This document shows positions 38,014 through 48,803 of a DNA stretch of 64,000 bases, in pieces. The notes below the pieces were generated by a model. It was not told the DNA's origin, ran no database searches, and saw only the letters and a list, made by a program, of their open reading frames with translations. The first letter of the stretch is position 1. Each line of letters starts with the position of its first letter. Made by a program: the position numbers and the translations under genes. Source of the stretch: Cordylochernes scorpioides (lineage: Eukaryota; Arthropoda; Arachnida; Pseudoscorpiones; Chernetidae). The stretch is taken from contig CP092886.1 in NCBI GenBank assembly GCA_030710605.1, positions 158,208,000-158,271,999 on the forward strand, read 5' to 3'.

Positions 38014-38908
38014 CTCCATATTTGTACACTTTATGGGAATTAATGTTTGGTCTGATATAACACACAAAAGAAATTACAAAAAAATAATAATATCTAATTT
38101 TATTATATCTAACACTCTATAATTTGGTGCAAAAAATAAAAATTATATGCAAGACAAAAGGTATTCCATTAATGAACGTTTCTTCACTTCTAATTCTATT
38201 GTATTATGAAAAGAAATCTTCTATTTACTATATATATTATATAGTAGAATTTACCGCCAAAACAAAAAAAAAATAAATATCACCTATTAAAAACTATATA
38301 TATGCCTTCTAACCTATAAAGAGCCCTTTGGCTCACACAATAAAATTTGAAATCATTTTTAAACTTACCATTGTGTTTCTCTACGCACCGTCCCCGGCCC
38401 ACCTCGTCAGCTCGATTGTTTCTTTCCAACTGACCATAAAATTTGAAAAGTGGCGTCCCTCCAAAAATTTATCATCTTCTTTTTACAGAGTAAAAAAAAA
38501 TTAATTTCACAGAATATATTCGAAAATAAAAATAAAAATATTATTCTTTTTAGTAAAAGAAATTTTAAATTAATAATAAAAATTGATAAAATGTAACAGA
38601 TCGATTTCTTGAGATTTTAATTTAGTATGCCTTAAAAATGTTCTTATATTGTTATCAAAAAAATATATACCTAATTTATCTAAATATGTATATAATTAAT
38701 TTTTATTCTTTGGAATAAAATAAATTTAGAATTTTCGAAATGGTAATAGACCTTTGGACCTTTCATCTTGCATATAAAAGGGGGTTGGTTATACACATAT
38801 GTCACATATTTACAATTTGATATGTACATTCTGTACATATCTCCATCTGGGCCTTTTTGCAGCGGGCTTCGGGGTATAAGCCCAGGTCTAATTCACGTTC
38901 TCCATTTC

Positions 38909-39022
38909 TTAGTTCTCCTCGTCGTTGTCCTTCTGTGGAGGGTTGGTCAGTTTGGAAAGGGTCAGTGTCATCTCCAACTGGGCGTCTTCCCCGGCTTTGG
39001 TCTTTGGAGCATCGTCGGCCAT
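38909..39022 (-). CDS. Short ORF in element C LTR (37 aa, right copy)
   Basis: Same 37-codon frame as at 10841-10954 (MADDAPKTKAGED...), with one residue difference. Function unknown and possibly not translated. Confidence 0.25.
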   Translation of the reverse strand: MADDAPKTKAGEDAQLEMTLTLSKLTNPPQKDNDEEN

Positions 39023-39150
39023 CTTCTCGGCCTTTTCTCGGTGGGAAATTTTCCATCTGGACAACAAGCACTTCGGCGAGAAACTGTACATATATGATGT
39101 AAAATGTTTACATCATTGTTGGGTCTGTTTTGTGAAAATATGGCCCAACA

Positions 39151-39593
39151 AGCCTCCTGTAGAACGTCTCCTAAGTTATGTGCCTAGAACATTTGTAAAT
39201 TGCTTGAACTCTGAATTTATCAAGAGGACTTTTGGGAGAAATGAGTGTGGAAGGTGACATTTTCAAGTGGGAGATAAAGTGCTGTTTACAAGAGTAATAC
39301 AAAATAGGCGCAAATGGTTCAAGGCCCAGGTGATACGACGACTAGGTTACAATGTTTATCTAGTAAAGAACCTAAAAGGCACATTTAAAGTGCATGTCAA
39401 TCAGATGAGGACAGGTTCAGATACCAAATATGCTGAAGATTCTGATTGGACCTTGGTCAACGCTGGAGCAGGACCTCACCGACTGGAACAAGACCCTCAA
39501 ATTTCCACGTCACCTCCGCCTAGATCTACCCGACCTCGATGCCCTCCTTGCCGGTTTTCTCCAACTATGTACAATATAAGGAAGGAGGAATGA
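39151..39593 (+). pseudogene. Gypsy-B integrase C-terminal end
   Basis: This continues the protein broken at 9179: VERLLSYVPRTFVN, then after a frame change VGDKVLFTRVIQNRRKWFKA and KGTFKVHVNQMRTG (the SH3-like integrase C-terminus). It ends in a Pro-rich tail whose stop overlaps the LTR start. The join across element C is in frame and preserves the conserved RNTP..LDKPP..LL pattern. Confidence 0.85.
39578..39590 (+). promoter_or_regulatory. Polypurine tract of Gypsy-B
   Basis: AAGGAAGGAGGAA directly before the 3' LTR. Confidence 0.8.
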
Positions 39594-39854
39594 TCTGTTT
39601 TGTTTAAAGATAATATATCAGTGATATATTATTACTTTACTCTGTTTTGATCATCTTGTTTTTATCATCATCTTGTAGACAACAAAATGTTTGTGATATA
39701 ATGAGCACACGTGCAAGAATTGTGAAAAAGAATAAAATAATTACAGTTGCACAAAAATGGTGTATCTTTCATTTATCTTTAAATATATATAAAGTGCAAT
39801 TTCTTATAAAATAATTTTCACCATTAATATTCAACATTTAATAGAAACGTATCA
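39591..39854 (+). repeat. 3' LTR of Gypsy-B
   Basis: Partner of 5408-5672; followed by TSD copy GGTAG and the resumed J1 frame. Confidence 0.92.
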
Positions 39855-42290
39855 GGTAGAAAATCTAGGCTCACCAGAAACCTTGCAAAATCCAAACCCA
39901 GCCACAACATTTTCAGTAAACCTTTTCAAGAGCATGAACTGGACGAAGCTTTAAGTCATCTTGACCCTACAAAAGCCCCTGGTCCAGACAACATCACTAG
40001 ACCCATGTTGAAAAATCTCAGTTCCCATGCCAAACTAGAACTCTTAAGCATTTTCAATTACAGTTGGAGCTCGTCTACCCTCCCTAAATAGTGGAAACAT
40101 GCCACAATTATCCCCATCCACAAACCAGGCAAGCTTGAGAACCACCCAACCAACTACAGACCTATCTCTCTGACCTCTATTCCCTGCAAAATCATGGAAA
40201 ACATTATTCTCAATAGGTTAACTTTTTATCTTAACCTCAACAACCTACTAGACCCTCATCAAAAGCTTTTTAAAAATATCAAAGCACAGAAGATTCAATC
40301 TTTTACTTCGTTCAACAAATCCAGGACAGCTTCCATCATAAACCTAAAAAAACTACTATAGCAGCCTTCATCGACCTTTCCCAAGCCTTCGACAGAGTCT
40401 GGAAGGAAAATCTAATTCTCAAACTCGACGAACTTGGAATAGAGGGAAGTATGCTGAGTTGGATCAGCAATTTTCTATCCAAACGCACCATACAGGTTAA
40501 CTTCAACAACATCAAATCAAAAACCACTCGTATTTACCAAGGTCTACCCCAAGGATCAATCCTAAGCCCTATTCTCTTCAATATTTACCTAAATGATGTA
40601 CACGCTTTCATCAAACCACCAGCTAAAATTGCCCTTTACGCAGATGACATAATCATCTGGGTCTCCAAAAACAACAACCTCTCCGATGCAGAACAATCTC
40701 TGAATAAAGCCATGAAAAATCGGCAAAAGGTAACTCAGAAACTAAAATTATCCATCAACATCAGCAAATCTTAAATCGGCCTCTTCACCATCAACAACCA
40801 CCTTCGCCACTGGACCCCAAATATTTCTTTAAATAATTCAAAACTCCAATTTCAGATTCCCCAAGATATCTTGGTGTCACACTCGACCCTGCGCTCACTT
40901 TTAAAAAACATATTGACACCATGATAAGCAAAGCCAAAAATAGGCTCAAAATCCTGAAAAAAATATCAGGCTTAAACTGGGGTGCAAATGCTAATATCTT
41001 ACGCACAACGTACATTGCACTCGAAAGACCTATTTTGGAACATGCTATACCAGCCTGGATCAATGCAAGTAAAACTAACCTATCCAAAATAGACAGAATC
41101 CAAGCAAGCGCAGCTAAAATCATCAGCGGACTTCGAGGATCCTGCCAAAATCGAATTGCTGAACTCGAAACCAACCTTCTTCCCCTGCACCTAAGGAGAA
41201 AAATCTGCTTTTCAAAATTTATAACAAAAAAGATCAACTCTCCAAAAGAACATCTTACAGGAAAATTTATTAGAAATTGGGTCCCAAACCAAAGATTAAA
41301 ACGCCCCACTCCTCTCAACCTGGCTCACAACTCTAATCTTTTAGACATCCCAAACACAGAACTTCCTATCCCCCACACAAAACTCGCAACAAACTCATCT
41401 GTTTCCCTCATCTACCAGACAATCCCCACCAACATGAAACTCAACTAGAATTACTTAAAGCTCTTGGCCTCCAAATCATTTAGGAAAATAGCTCCCTCTT
41501 CGACATCACAATTTACACTGACGGTAGCCAACTTGAAACTGGACTGTCTGGCAGTGGAATTGCTATCTACAAAGATAAGATCCTGGAAAAAATCTCCCTT
41601 TCCCACCCTAGACATCTTTCAGTTTATAAATCAGAACTCTCTTCTATAGATACAGCTCTAAAAGACATCAACATCAACTCGCCAAGCAAAATAACAATCT
41701 ACTCCGACTCAAGAGCAGCCATTTATACCCTTCAAAGCTGCTTCTCCAGTCAAGAACCTCTCCTCAAGAGCATTGCTAAGTCTCTAAACCGACTCCCAGC
41801 CAACAGCTCAGTCACAGTACAATGGCTTCCAGCTCACGTTGGAATTCCTGGTAATGAGCTGGCAGACTCTCTGGCAAATGCTCTTGGCCTACCTGAAGCA
41901 AGAGAATCTACCACCCAACTAGACGAAAGAGACCTCCTCCGTACGATCAAAACCCAATGCCTGCAGGAATGGAAATCTGATGCTGCACATGACTGGTACA
42001 GAGCAGGAGGGACAAGCACCGGTTCTGTCCTCCCAAGAGAACAACAGTCTTTGATTTCCAGACTTAAGTCTGGTCATCTACGGACAATGACTTTCCAGAA
42101 AGGTTGCAGGGTTTTCTCACTATGTACTAAGTGCAATTCTCAGCCTGCAACCCCAAGACATATTATTGACTGTATTGACTCATCCATTGATGAGCTCTAC
42201 TCTTCACCGGGAGACACCATCAAAAATCTCAAGCTTTACAAGCTTGATACCTTAGTGTGATTGAGTGGAGATAAGAAAGAAGAAGAATAT
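39855..42290 (+). pseudogene. J1 non-LTR retrotransposon: RT, RNase H and C-terminal Cys/His region
   Basis: Ordered motifs: LDPTKAPGPDNITRPM, YRPISLTSIPCKIMENII, AAFIDLSQAFDRVW (about 40360-40405), GLPQGSILSPILFNIYLN, ALYADDIIIW (catalytic YADD, about 40635). A thumb region with RPILEHAIPAW follows, then RNase H (IYTDGSQLETG near 41512, YSDSRAAIY, WLPAHVGIPGNELADSLA) and a CTKCNSQPATPRHIIDC finger. A nonsense codon at about 40088 and several frameshifts (near 40270, 40770, 41450, 41650) show decay. RNase H downstream of a YADD RT points to the I group rather than classical Jockey. The 3' end is A-rich near 42270-42290. Confidence 0.85.
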
Positions 42291-43135
42291 ATTTGGTCTT
42301 ATTACCTTATGTTAAATACATGTTAAGATATTCTATATAACTAAGTTATTTCATTTTTAATCTATTTCAATCAAATCTCTACAGGTAAAAAAAAAGGATG
42401 CGCCAAAGGTCACGGAAGTGTAGTTCCTAAATTTATCATTCTATGGCATATGTAGAGAGATCTAAGGCTTTGTTGGTTATAAACTGAGTTAAAAGAATTA
42501 ATCGTTCTTTTCCAGTTTTTCAATCTATTTATTTAATGACTAATATATAAATTTGAATGTACACCTAAAAACAATTTTTTTAAACACATAAAAACACACA
42601 AAAAGATAGTTAAAAGATACTCAAAGGCTACCTGGTGGATTGAAAAAAAAAACTTACTTCTCCCAACTCACCTACCTTATTTATACCTCTCAATCACCAG
42701 AGCTTTGCAGCTTTGAGAGGGAAGGGTGAGACTTTGGGGTTAGGTGGGATTTTGGGTGATTCACAGCATTTAAATTGTCACTAGGATGTCCTTATGCCAT
42801 TTGTAGAATTTTATTTACCTTTCTAATTTGACTCTGAGGGAAAACAACTTTTTTTGGTAACCTCTTGTGTAACTCTTTGTGTGCCTGCTTTGAGTATTAC
42901 CTTTTTTTGAACAGGTAATAGATGTTTAAAAAGAAATACTTTTTAGCATCCTAAATTAAAATGAATTGTTTTTGTTTATAAACAATCAAAATTAAGTCTT
43001 GGTTTTGAATTCAAAATGTTTTCAAGTCACAGAGTAACCAACAACACAGAATATTTTTTAAAAAATATTCTTTCTTATCTCCACACTGGGTGAAGTAGAA
43101 TGTGTGTGCCTTTGTCATCAAGACTGGGAGCACTA
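42291..43135. other. Unassigned AT-rich interval
   Basis: No gene recognised. With 46970-47230 it forms the pre-insertion site of Gypsy-G, so it may be older host or repeat DNA. Confidence 0.4.
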
Positions 43136-43140
43136 CTCAG

Positions 43141-43357
43141 TGTAACGGCAGCTGGCATGCCTATATAGTAAATTATCAGTGAGCACATATTTATCACTGA
43201 TGATAATCTGTATTGTAATATATACCACTTGTAAACATATGTCTGATAATTAATATGCTATATCTGATGTTAGCCTAAAAGAAATAAAGTCTTTCTTTTT
43301 AAACTTCCAAGTACTTCTTGCTTATTAACGTCAACAAACAAATACGAGGACGTTACA
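43141..43357 (+). repeat. 5' LTR of Gypsy-G
   Basis: 217 bp. It lacks about 19 bases (GTGCAGTCGCTTTTTGGAC region) that the 3' LTR has at about 46799-46817. AATAAA-like signal AAATAAAGTC near 43284. Confidence 0.9.
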
Positions 43358-43564
43358 TGGTGGCAGCGGCAGCGGCGCTTGTAAACAACACCACGTGGTA
43401 AGAACAATTTATTAATTTCCAATTTCTTAAAGTATTTCAGAACATCTCTAATTGCATGTTCAAATAAAATTCAAATTGCATAATAATATATACAAAAATA
43501 ATTTAATTTACAAGCAAGAAGAAATAAGTGTATTTTTAGAAAAAAAAAATACAATAACAACAAC

Positions 43565-44065
43565 ATGGCGGAAAATGCTATTCGACCTCCAAAACAAATA
43601 GACCTAAACGAACTAAACAAAGAGGGCTGGGAATCTTGGCTTGAAAGCTTTGAATGGTATGAAATTGCTACCCAATTAAGTAGTAACTAAGTACAGGTTG
43701 CTATCTTTATGGCTGCAATGGGACGAGAGGCTCAAAATATTTTTAAATCTTTCTACTTAAATGATGCAGATAAAAATAATCTGAGCATTTTAAAAGACAA
43801 GTTCAACAACCATTTTTCTCCAAAGCTGAACACTACAATTGAAAGATTCAAATTCAATCAGATGAAACAGAAAGAAGAATCATTTAATGATTTTCTGACT
43901 AGGATCAAATTACAGATAGCAAACTGCAAATATGCTGTCATGTCTGATGAACTACTTAAAGATCGAATAGTTGTAGGAATTATTAACAATGAAATAAGAG
44001 AAAGACTTCTTAGTGAGGCTGACCTTAATCTGGAAAAAGCCACACAAAATTTGCATAGCATGTGA
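43565..44065 (+). pseudogene. Gypsy-G Gag
   Basis: The ATG at 43565 opens MAENAIRPPKQIDLNELN and a WESWLESFEWYEIATQ segment, then a stop at about 43688-43690. After it, in another frame from 43709, AMGREAQNIFKSFYLND and FNQMKQKEESFNDFLTRIK (capsid C-terminal domain pattern) follow. The frame shifts again near 44050 into the knuckle/protease frame. Confidence 0.75.
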
Positions 44066-45572
44066 AAATGCCACAAACCAAATGAAACATGTACTATCCG
44101 ACTCAGACAAACAAGTTGCTGTGACAAAGATGAACAGTAAGAAGTGGGAAGATAGAAAAGAGCCGAGGAAAGAAAACATCATTAACCAAAGTCACAAAAT
44201 AATAGAAAACTGCAGAAATTGTGGTAGATCCCACAAAATCAACCAATGTCCGGCATATCAAAAGAGATGCAACAAATGCAAAAAACTCAACCATTTTGCT
44301 AATCTTTGCAGATCCCAGAACACAAATTCATACAAAGTCAGACAAATTGTTGGGTCACCAGAACCTGAAATGAATCAAGAATTTGTAATCCAGTCAGTTG
44401 AAAACACCAACCTGACCGAAGATTGGTATGAAGAAGTAAAAATTAAAGGCAAAAAGGTAAACATGAAACTAGACACAGGTGCACAGTGTAACGTGTTGCC
44501 ACTTAGCCTGGCAGGGAGATTAAATCTGGAAATCCAAAGGTCTCCAGTAAAAAGTTTAATTTCCTTTTCAGGACATCGAATTCCTGTCGAAGGACAAAGT
44601 CTAGCAATGTGCATGGTGAAAAACATGACTGCCTACATACGTTTCATCATATCCAGAGATAACACTTGTCCCATCCTAGGCAGACAAACCTGTTCCAATT
44701 TAGGTCTTGTCAAGCGAGTAAACACCTGTCAAACAATTACACAGGAATACCAAGAATTATTCGAAGGTATAGGATGTTTGAAAGGATACGAATACGAGGC
44801 AAAGTTTCAGACTTCCGACATGAACATGCAAGTAAGACCACCCAGACCTATTCCTCTATCTATTAAAGAAAGAGTAAAGAAAGAACTTGAGGAAATGGAA
44901 GACAATGGGATTATAAAGAAAGTAAATTACCCTACCCCCATCTCCAGTCAGATGGTTATAGCAAAACAGAAAGGAAAAATACGTATATGCATTGACCCAT
45001 CGGATATCAATAAAGTAATTCTAAGAAGCCATTTCCCATTACGGACTTTTGATCAGATTGCAGTAAACCTGCATGGTTCAAAATACTTCACAAAGTTGGA
45101 TCTGAAGAAAGGATACTGGCAGATCAAAGTAGCCCCCAACTCACAACGCTACTTTACCTTCAGCACTCCGTGGGGAAGATATATGTTCTTGAGAGTTCCC
45201 TTTGGAATTAAAACTGCTCCAGAAATATTCCAGAAAATCATGGCAGACTTACTCCAAGACCTTGAGGGTACAGAAAATTCAATGGACGATATCCTGATCC
45301 AGAGAATTTTTCTACAGATACAACAATATGATCTCAGGATCAAATACAAGAAAGGAAAAGAACTGCTAACAGCTGATCTACTAAGTAGAGACTGCTCATA
45401 TGAAGACACCTACTTGGAAGAGAACTTTGAAGTACTGATGACCACCCCGACAAATAAGTCAAGCTATGAGGAACTTCAAGCTCTTACAAAAGAGGACCAA
45501 GAACTAAAAAACCTAATCTTCAAAGGTAGCAGAGTCTTCATTCCCCTAAGGTGGAAAGCAAAGATACTCTAG
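44066..45572 (+). pseudogene. Gypsy-G nucleocapsid, protease and truncated RT fused to RNase H end
   Basis: Zinc knuckles CRNCGRSHKINQC and CNKCKKLNHFANLC, then protease MKLDTGAQCNVLP. RT follows with KLDLKKGYWQIKV, FLRVPFGIKTAPEIFQ and SMDDILI (in place of YMDD). Directly after ILIQR the frame reads IFLQIQQYDLRIKYKKGKEL and TADLLSRD, which is normally the end of RNase H. About 300 residues are therefore missing, yet the frame stays open. It ends at 45570-45572 in the integrase linker. Confidence 0.85.
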
Positions 45573-46709
45573 TTAATCCACGAAGGACACCAAGGAACAA
45601 ACAGCTGCTTGAGAAGGGCCTGAGACTCAATATACTGGCATGGCATGTCCCAAGACATCATCAACACAGTAGAAAATTGTAGGACTTGCCAAGCGAATCA
45701 GAGGAACAAGACAAAAGAACCAATGATCATAAAAGAGATACCGAGTCTTCCTTGGGAGATAGTCGCAGCTGACATTTTTTCAATAAAAGGAAAAAATTAC
45801 CTGTTAATAACAGATAACTACTCAGGATTCATTGATTTCAAAGAAATGAAGACAATGAACTATGCAGAAACTATTGAATCTCTTAAAAAATGGTTTAGCG
45901 TACATGGAATTCCCAGACTCCTGGAAACTGATAATGGGCCAAACTTTACGTCCAGGGACTTCAAAGACTTTCAAAAGAAGTGGTTGTTCGACCACCAGAC
46001 ATCAATTCCTCTATATCCTAAATCTAACGGATTAGCAGAGAGAGCGGTACAGACAGCCAAGAACCTCATCAAGAAGTGTTTGGATTCAGGACAAGAAGTG
46101 GAACTAGCACTTTTGAACTTTTACAACACTCCTAGAGATGGTCTTCCTTCACCGGCTCAGTGTCTGTTCAGTCGCAGGACCAGAACCCTCCTTCCCACTA
46201 GCACTCATCAGTTGGAACCAGGAATCCAAAAGGGACATACACAAAACCTAAGAAATAAGCGGGAGAAGCAGAAAACACACCACGATAAGACAGCAAAGAC
46301 AACCCGAAGCTTCAAGGAAGGTGAAAAGATAATGCTGAAACAGCATCACCGTGAATGGATCCCTGCCAGAGTTACCCAAGAAGTAGCTCCAAGATCATAT
46401 AAAGTGCAAACACCTACTGTTGAGTACCGCCGCAACAGCTCCTTCATGCGACATACGAATCTGGAGAGTCCAAAGCAACAGCGAAGGAGAATCCCGGAGA
46501 TCCCCAAGTCAACTCTACCGGAAGGACCTGGCCCGAGCGGTGATAAGGAACAGGCTCAAGTTCCCGAAGAACTCAATACTTCTCCAAGAGCATTCTCAGG
46601 CCAGGAACCCAGGAGTGATCACCAGAACGCGGAGCACAAGAACGGCACCCTGCCCATTACAACAAGGTCCGGGCGGATCATCAAGCCACCCAAACGATTT
46701 GAAGAATGA
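45573..46709 (+). pseudogene. Gypsy-G integrase
   Basis: After two stops near 45572 and 45622 the frame is open from 45645. CRTCQANQ is the end of the HHCC finger; the core shows VAADIFSI, LETDNGPNFTS and KSNGLAERAVQ (D-D-E). A tail rich in Arg/Pro ends TTRSGRIIKPPKRFEE, very like the tail of Gypsy-E, so the two are members of one clade. Confidence 0.88.
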
Positions 46710-46712
46710 ATT

Positions 46713-46728
46713 TCTTCAAAGGGGGAGA
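46713..46728 (+). promoter_or_regulatory. Polypurine tract of Gypsy-G
   Basis: TTCAAAGGGGGAGA directly before the 3' LTR. Confidence 0.75.
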
Positions 46729-46964
46729 TGTAACGGCAGCTGGCATGCCTATATAGTAAATTATCAGTGAGCACATATTTATCACTGATGATACTCTGTG
46801 CAGTCGCTTTTTGGACGTATTGTAATATATACCACTTGTAAACATATGTCTGATAATTAATATGCTATATCTGATGTTAGCCTAAAAGAAATAAAGTCTT
46901 TCTTTTTAAACTTCCAAGTACTTCTTGCTTATTAACGTCAACAAACAAATACGAGGACGTTACA
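46729..46964 (+). repeat. 3' LTR of Gypsy-G
   Basis: 236 bp partner of the 5' LTR, with a 19-base extra segment. Confidence 0.9.
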
Positions 46965-46969
46965 CTCAG

Positions 46970-47230
46970 TGGCAGGCCGACTTAGCTCCAAAAGAAATGT
47001 CCGCCTCTGTCATGAGGAACAGACGTCATGTGCAGCTGCTCCTGACATGGAACTATCAGCCGGGCCAGCTGAACCCAGGTTTTTTAGTGAGCTTGTTACT
47101 GTTCCTTCTCCTCCTTTTTCATCCGGGTTTGGGACCAGCAAAGGCGGAGTTTTTTTATTTTATTTTTATATATAAATGTGTGGAATTTTATTATGTATAT
47201 AGAAAATTCATTATTTCCCTATCAGATTCA
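46970..47230. other. Unassigned interval right of Gypsy-G
   Basis: GC-richer than the neighbours (46970-47130). Frames of 68-103 codons are open on plus, but I recognise none of them. Confidence 0.35.
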
Positions 47231-47342
47231 AGGTAATAAGACCAAATCCAAATAAATAAATAGCGTGTGACGTTTCGGTAACAGCGTTGTTGACGAAACG
47301 TCACACACTATTTATTTATTTGGATTTGGTCTTATTACCTTG
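47231..47342. repeat. 110-bp near-perfect palindrome of the tail repeat
   Basis: AAGGTAATAAGACCAAATCC... pairs with ...GGATTTGGTCTTATTACCTT over about 48 bases per arm, with a central 16-base GTAACAGCGTTGTTGA. Each arm is the CGAAACGTCACAC...ATTTATTTATTTGGATTTGG tail seen at 3196 and 5060, joined head to head. Confidence 0.9.
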
Positions 47343-47518
47343 TGTTTATAATTTTTAATCCAAATTGTGCCTTATCATACATGTCAGATTATTTTAAAGT
47401 TTTTTTTTTTATCTTTTATAAAATAAATGATTTTTAAAAAATATTACAACTACAATATTAAAATAAAAACATAAATCCTCCAGGGAAAAGATTATTTTTA
47501 AAATATTTTTATTTAAAA

Positions 47519-47570
47519 TATCTCGAGCTTTCGGGCAAGTAAGCCCTTCAACGGGAGAAACTATTTTACA
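47519..47570 (-). repeat. Tail stem-loop of P1
   Basis: The minus strand reads CCCGTTGAAGGGCTTACTTG then CCCGAAAGCTCGAGA: a GGGC/GCCC stem between UUGAAG and GAAA. It recalls hammerhead motifs known in Penelope-like elements, but the CUGANGA box is not intact. Repeated in P2 at about 55648-55697. Confidence 0.5.
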
Positions 47571-47684
47571 TCCTTAATACGCCAATAAAATAATATTTAA
47601 ACTTAAATAAAGTATTTTAGTTGTTTACATTTGTTTTGAGGCTTAATCAACGCGGGCTTCTATTGCGCGTGCTTCACTTGGAGG

Positions 47685-48221
47685 TTATGGGGTGGGCTCA
47701 GGAAATATAATGTTATAAACTTCCGGGATATCTATTCTTCTGTTAATACTATTGTGCTTTCTGGATATGATGGATTCTATGATAAGTCTCTGTAGTCTAT
47801 TGGAGATGTTGGAGTAATGGGTCTTTGGTTCTGATAGGGAGAAGGAATGGCCTGTTTCTCTTATATGTTGGTATACTAAAGATCTACTGTCTTGATTATC
47901 GATATTTCGCTTATGTTCTGATATTCTTATATTTAAATGTCTGCCAGTTTCGCCAACATATTTGGTTTTGCATTCGTTGCATTCTATGGAATATATGGCA
48001 TTCTTAATATTGGAAGGATAATCAACGGTATTGTTCTTTGTTATGGGGTTTCTTAGTAACAAATTTAAATTAGGTGAGATGCTGAAAAATGTTTTGATCC
48101 CAAATTTCTTCACATGACGGGCTATAGAAACAGATACGGGTGAATAAGGAATACTGCTAATAGATTTATAGATTGGGGAATTCCGAATTTCAGAGGGGCT
48201 ATAGAAATGTCTTAGAATAAA
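47685..48221 (-). pseudogene. Penelope-like GIY-YIG endonuclease domain (P1)
   Basis: The frame reads IARHVKKFGIKTFFSISPNL, then the endonuclease AIYSIECNECKTKYVGETG, RHLNIRISEHKRNI, SLVYQHIRETGHSF and RLQRLIIESIISRKH. The layout matches Penelope-like elements: Y..I.C..C...Y.GETGR with conserved Arg, His and Glu residues. The RT domain is missing upstream, so this is only the last ~175 residues, without lesions. Confidence 0.88.
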
Positions 48222-48223
48222 CG

Positions 48224-48615
48224 ATCTATAAATCTATTAGCAGTATTCCTTATTCACCCGTATCTGTTTCTATAGCCCGTCATCTGAAGAAATTTGGGAT
48301 CAAAACATTTTTCAGCATCTCACCTAATTTAAATTCGTTACTAAGAAACCCCATAACAAAGAACAATACCGTTGATTATCCTTCCAATATTAAGAATGCC
48401 ATATATTCCATAGAATGCAACGAATGCAAAACCAAATATGTTGGCGAAACTGGCAGACATTTAAATATAAGAATATCAGAACATAAGCGAAATATCGATA
48501 ATCAAGACAGTAGATCTTTGGTATACCAACATATAAGAGAAACAGGCCATTCCTTCTCCCTATCAGAACCAAAGACCCATTACTCCAACATCTCCAATAG
48601 ACTACAGAGACTTAT
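48224..48615 (+). pseudogene. Penelope-like element P2, 5' part, broken by Gypsy-H
   Basis: Same GIY-YIG endonuclease coding as P1 but on plus. It runs to LQRL at 48611-48615, where Gypsy-H inserts. The frame resumes with IIESIISRKH at 55428. Confidence 0.88.
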
Positions 48616-48790
48616 TGTTGTATAGTTATTATTTAATTAAACATTACTCACCAGATGAAATTATTATTACTAATTGTTTATTACACTTTATATTTATATT
48701 TTTACATTAACACGTTGTTTACATTATACATTGTATTATTATTGTTTATGATGATGATCTATTATATATTTTAAAACACAGAATACTACA
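48616..48790 (-). repeat. 3' LTR of Gypsy-H
   Basis: Minus strand TGTAGTATTCTG...CTATACAACA. The purine tract (plus 48791-48810) touches its start. Confidence 0.92.
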
Positions 48791-48803
48791 TTCCCTCCTT
48801 CCT

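Larger units (their letters stand above)
9180..39150 (-). mobile_element. Element C: giant non-autonomous LTR retrotransposon (minus)
   Basis: Long terminal repeats 9180-11082 (including a 521-bp Helitron) and 37697-39150 both have TGTT...AACA ends. The 4-bp TSD AGCC lies at 9176-9179 and 39151-39154, inside Gypsy-B integrase. Orientation is set by a purine tract next to the left LTR and a tRNA-Lys-like PBS next to the right LTR, both on the minus strand. The 26-kb interior has no recognisable gag or pol of its own. It holds satellites, low-complexity DNA and later insertions (D, E, F). Lack of coding plus long size fits a LARD-like element. Whether all interior DNA came with it is unproven. 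Confidence 0.75.
37697..39150 (-). repeat. 5' LTR of element C (right copy, with U6 sequence)
   Basis: 1454 bp, TGTT...AACA. It lacks the Helitron of the left copy and contains a U6 snRNA sequence at 37911-38013 in antisense to the element. Otherwise it is very similar to the left LTR. Confidence 0.85.
5408..39854 (+). mobile_element. Gypsy-B, LTR retrotransposon split by element C
   Basis: 265/264-bp LTRs (5408-5672 and 39591-39854; TGATCTG...CGTATCA) are flanked by the 5-bp TSD GGTAG (5403-5407 and 39855-39859). The insertion interrupts J1's reading frame, which is continuous across the empty site. Without element C (9180-39150 plus one AGCC) Gypsy-B would be about 4.5 kb, a normal length. 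The coding region has several nonsense and frameshift lesions and an assembly gap, so it is a dead copy. Confidence 0.9.
43141..46964 (+). mobile_element. Gypsy-G LTR retrotransposon with internal deletion
   Basis: LTRs 43141-43357 and 46729-46964 (TGTAACGGC...GACGTTACA) have TSD CTCAG at 43136-43140 and 46965-46969. PBS TGGTGGCAGCGGCAGCGG follows the 5' LTR. The interior (3.4 kb) is short because the RT thumb and most of RNase H are missing. Gag and integrase also carry stops, so it is non-functional. Confidence 0.92.
47453..48223 (-). mobile_element. Penelope-like element P1, 5'-truncated (minus)
   Basis: It contains the GIY-YIG endonuclease end of a Penelope-like ORF and a 3' tail ending CAATATT at 47453. 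The same sequence occurs in opposite orientation as P2 (48224-48615 plus 55428-55761). The two abut head to head, P1 being about 50 bases longer at its 5' side. Confidence 0.88.

Noticed and set aside
46925-47236. 103-codon ORF right of Gypsy-G as a host exon
   Set aside because: It starts inside the LTR and reads through the TSD; no conserved motif, so unsupported.
47519-47570. A complete hammerhead ribozyme in the Penelope-like tail
   Set aside because: The CUGANGA box is broken (UUGAAGG) and stem III is not evident; only a stem followed by GAAA is seen.
47825-48572. Two identical 60-codon frames at 47825-48007 (+) and 48390-48572 (-)
   Set aside because: They are antisense shadows of the Penelope-like endonuclease in the inverted copies P1 and P2.
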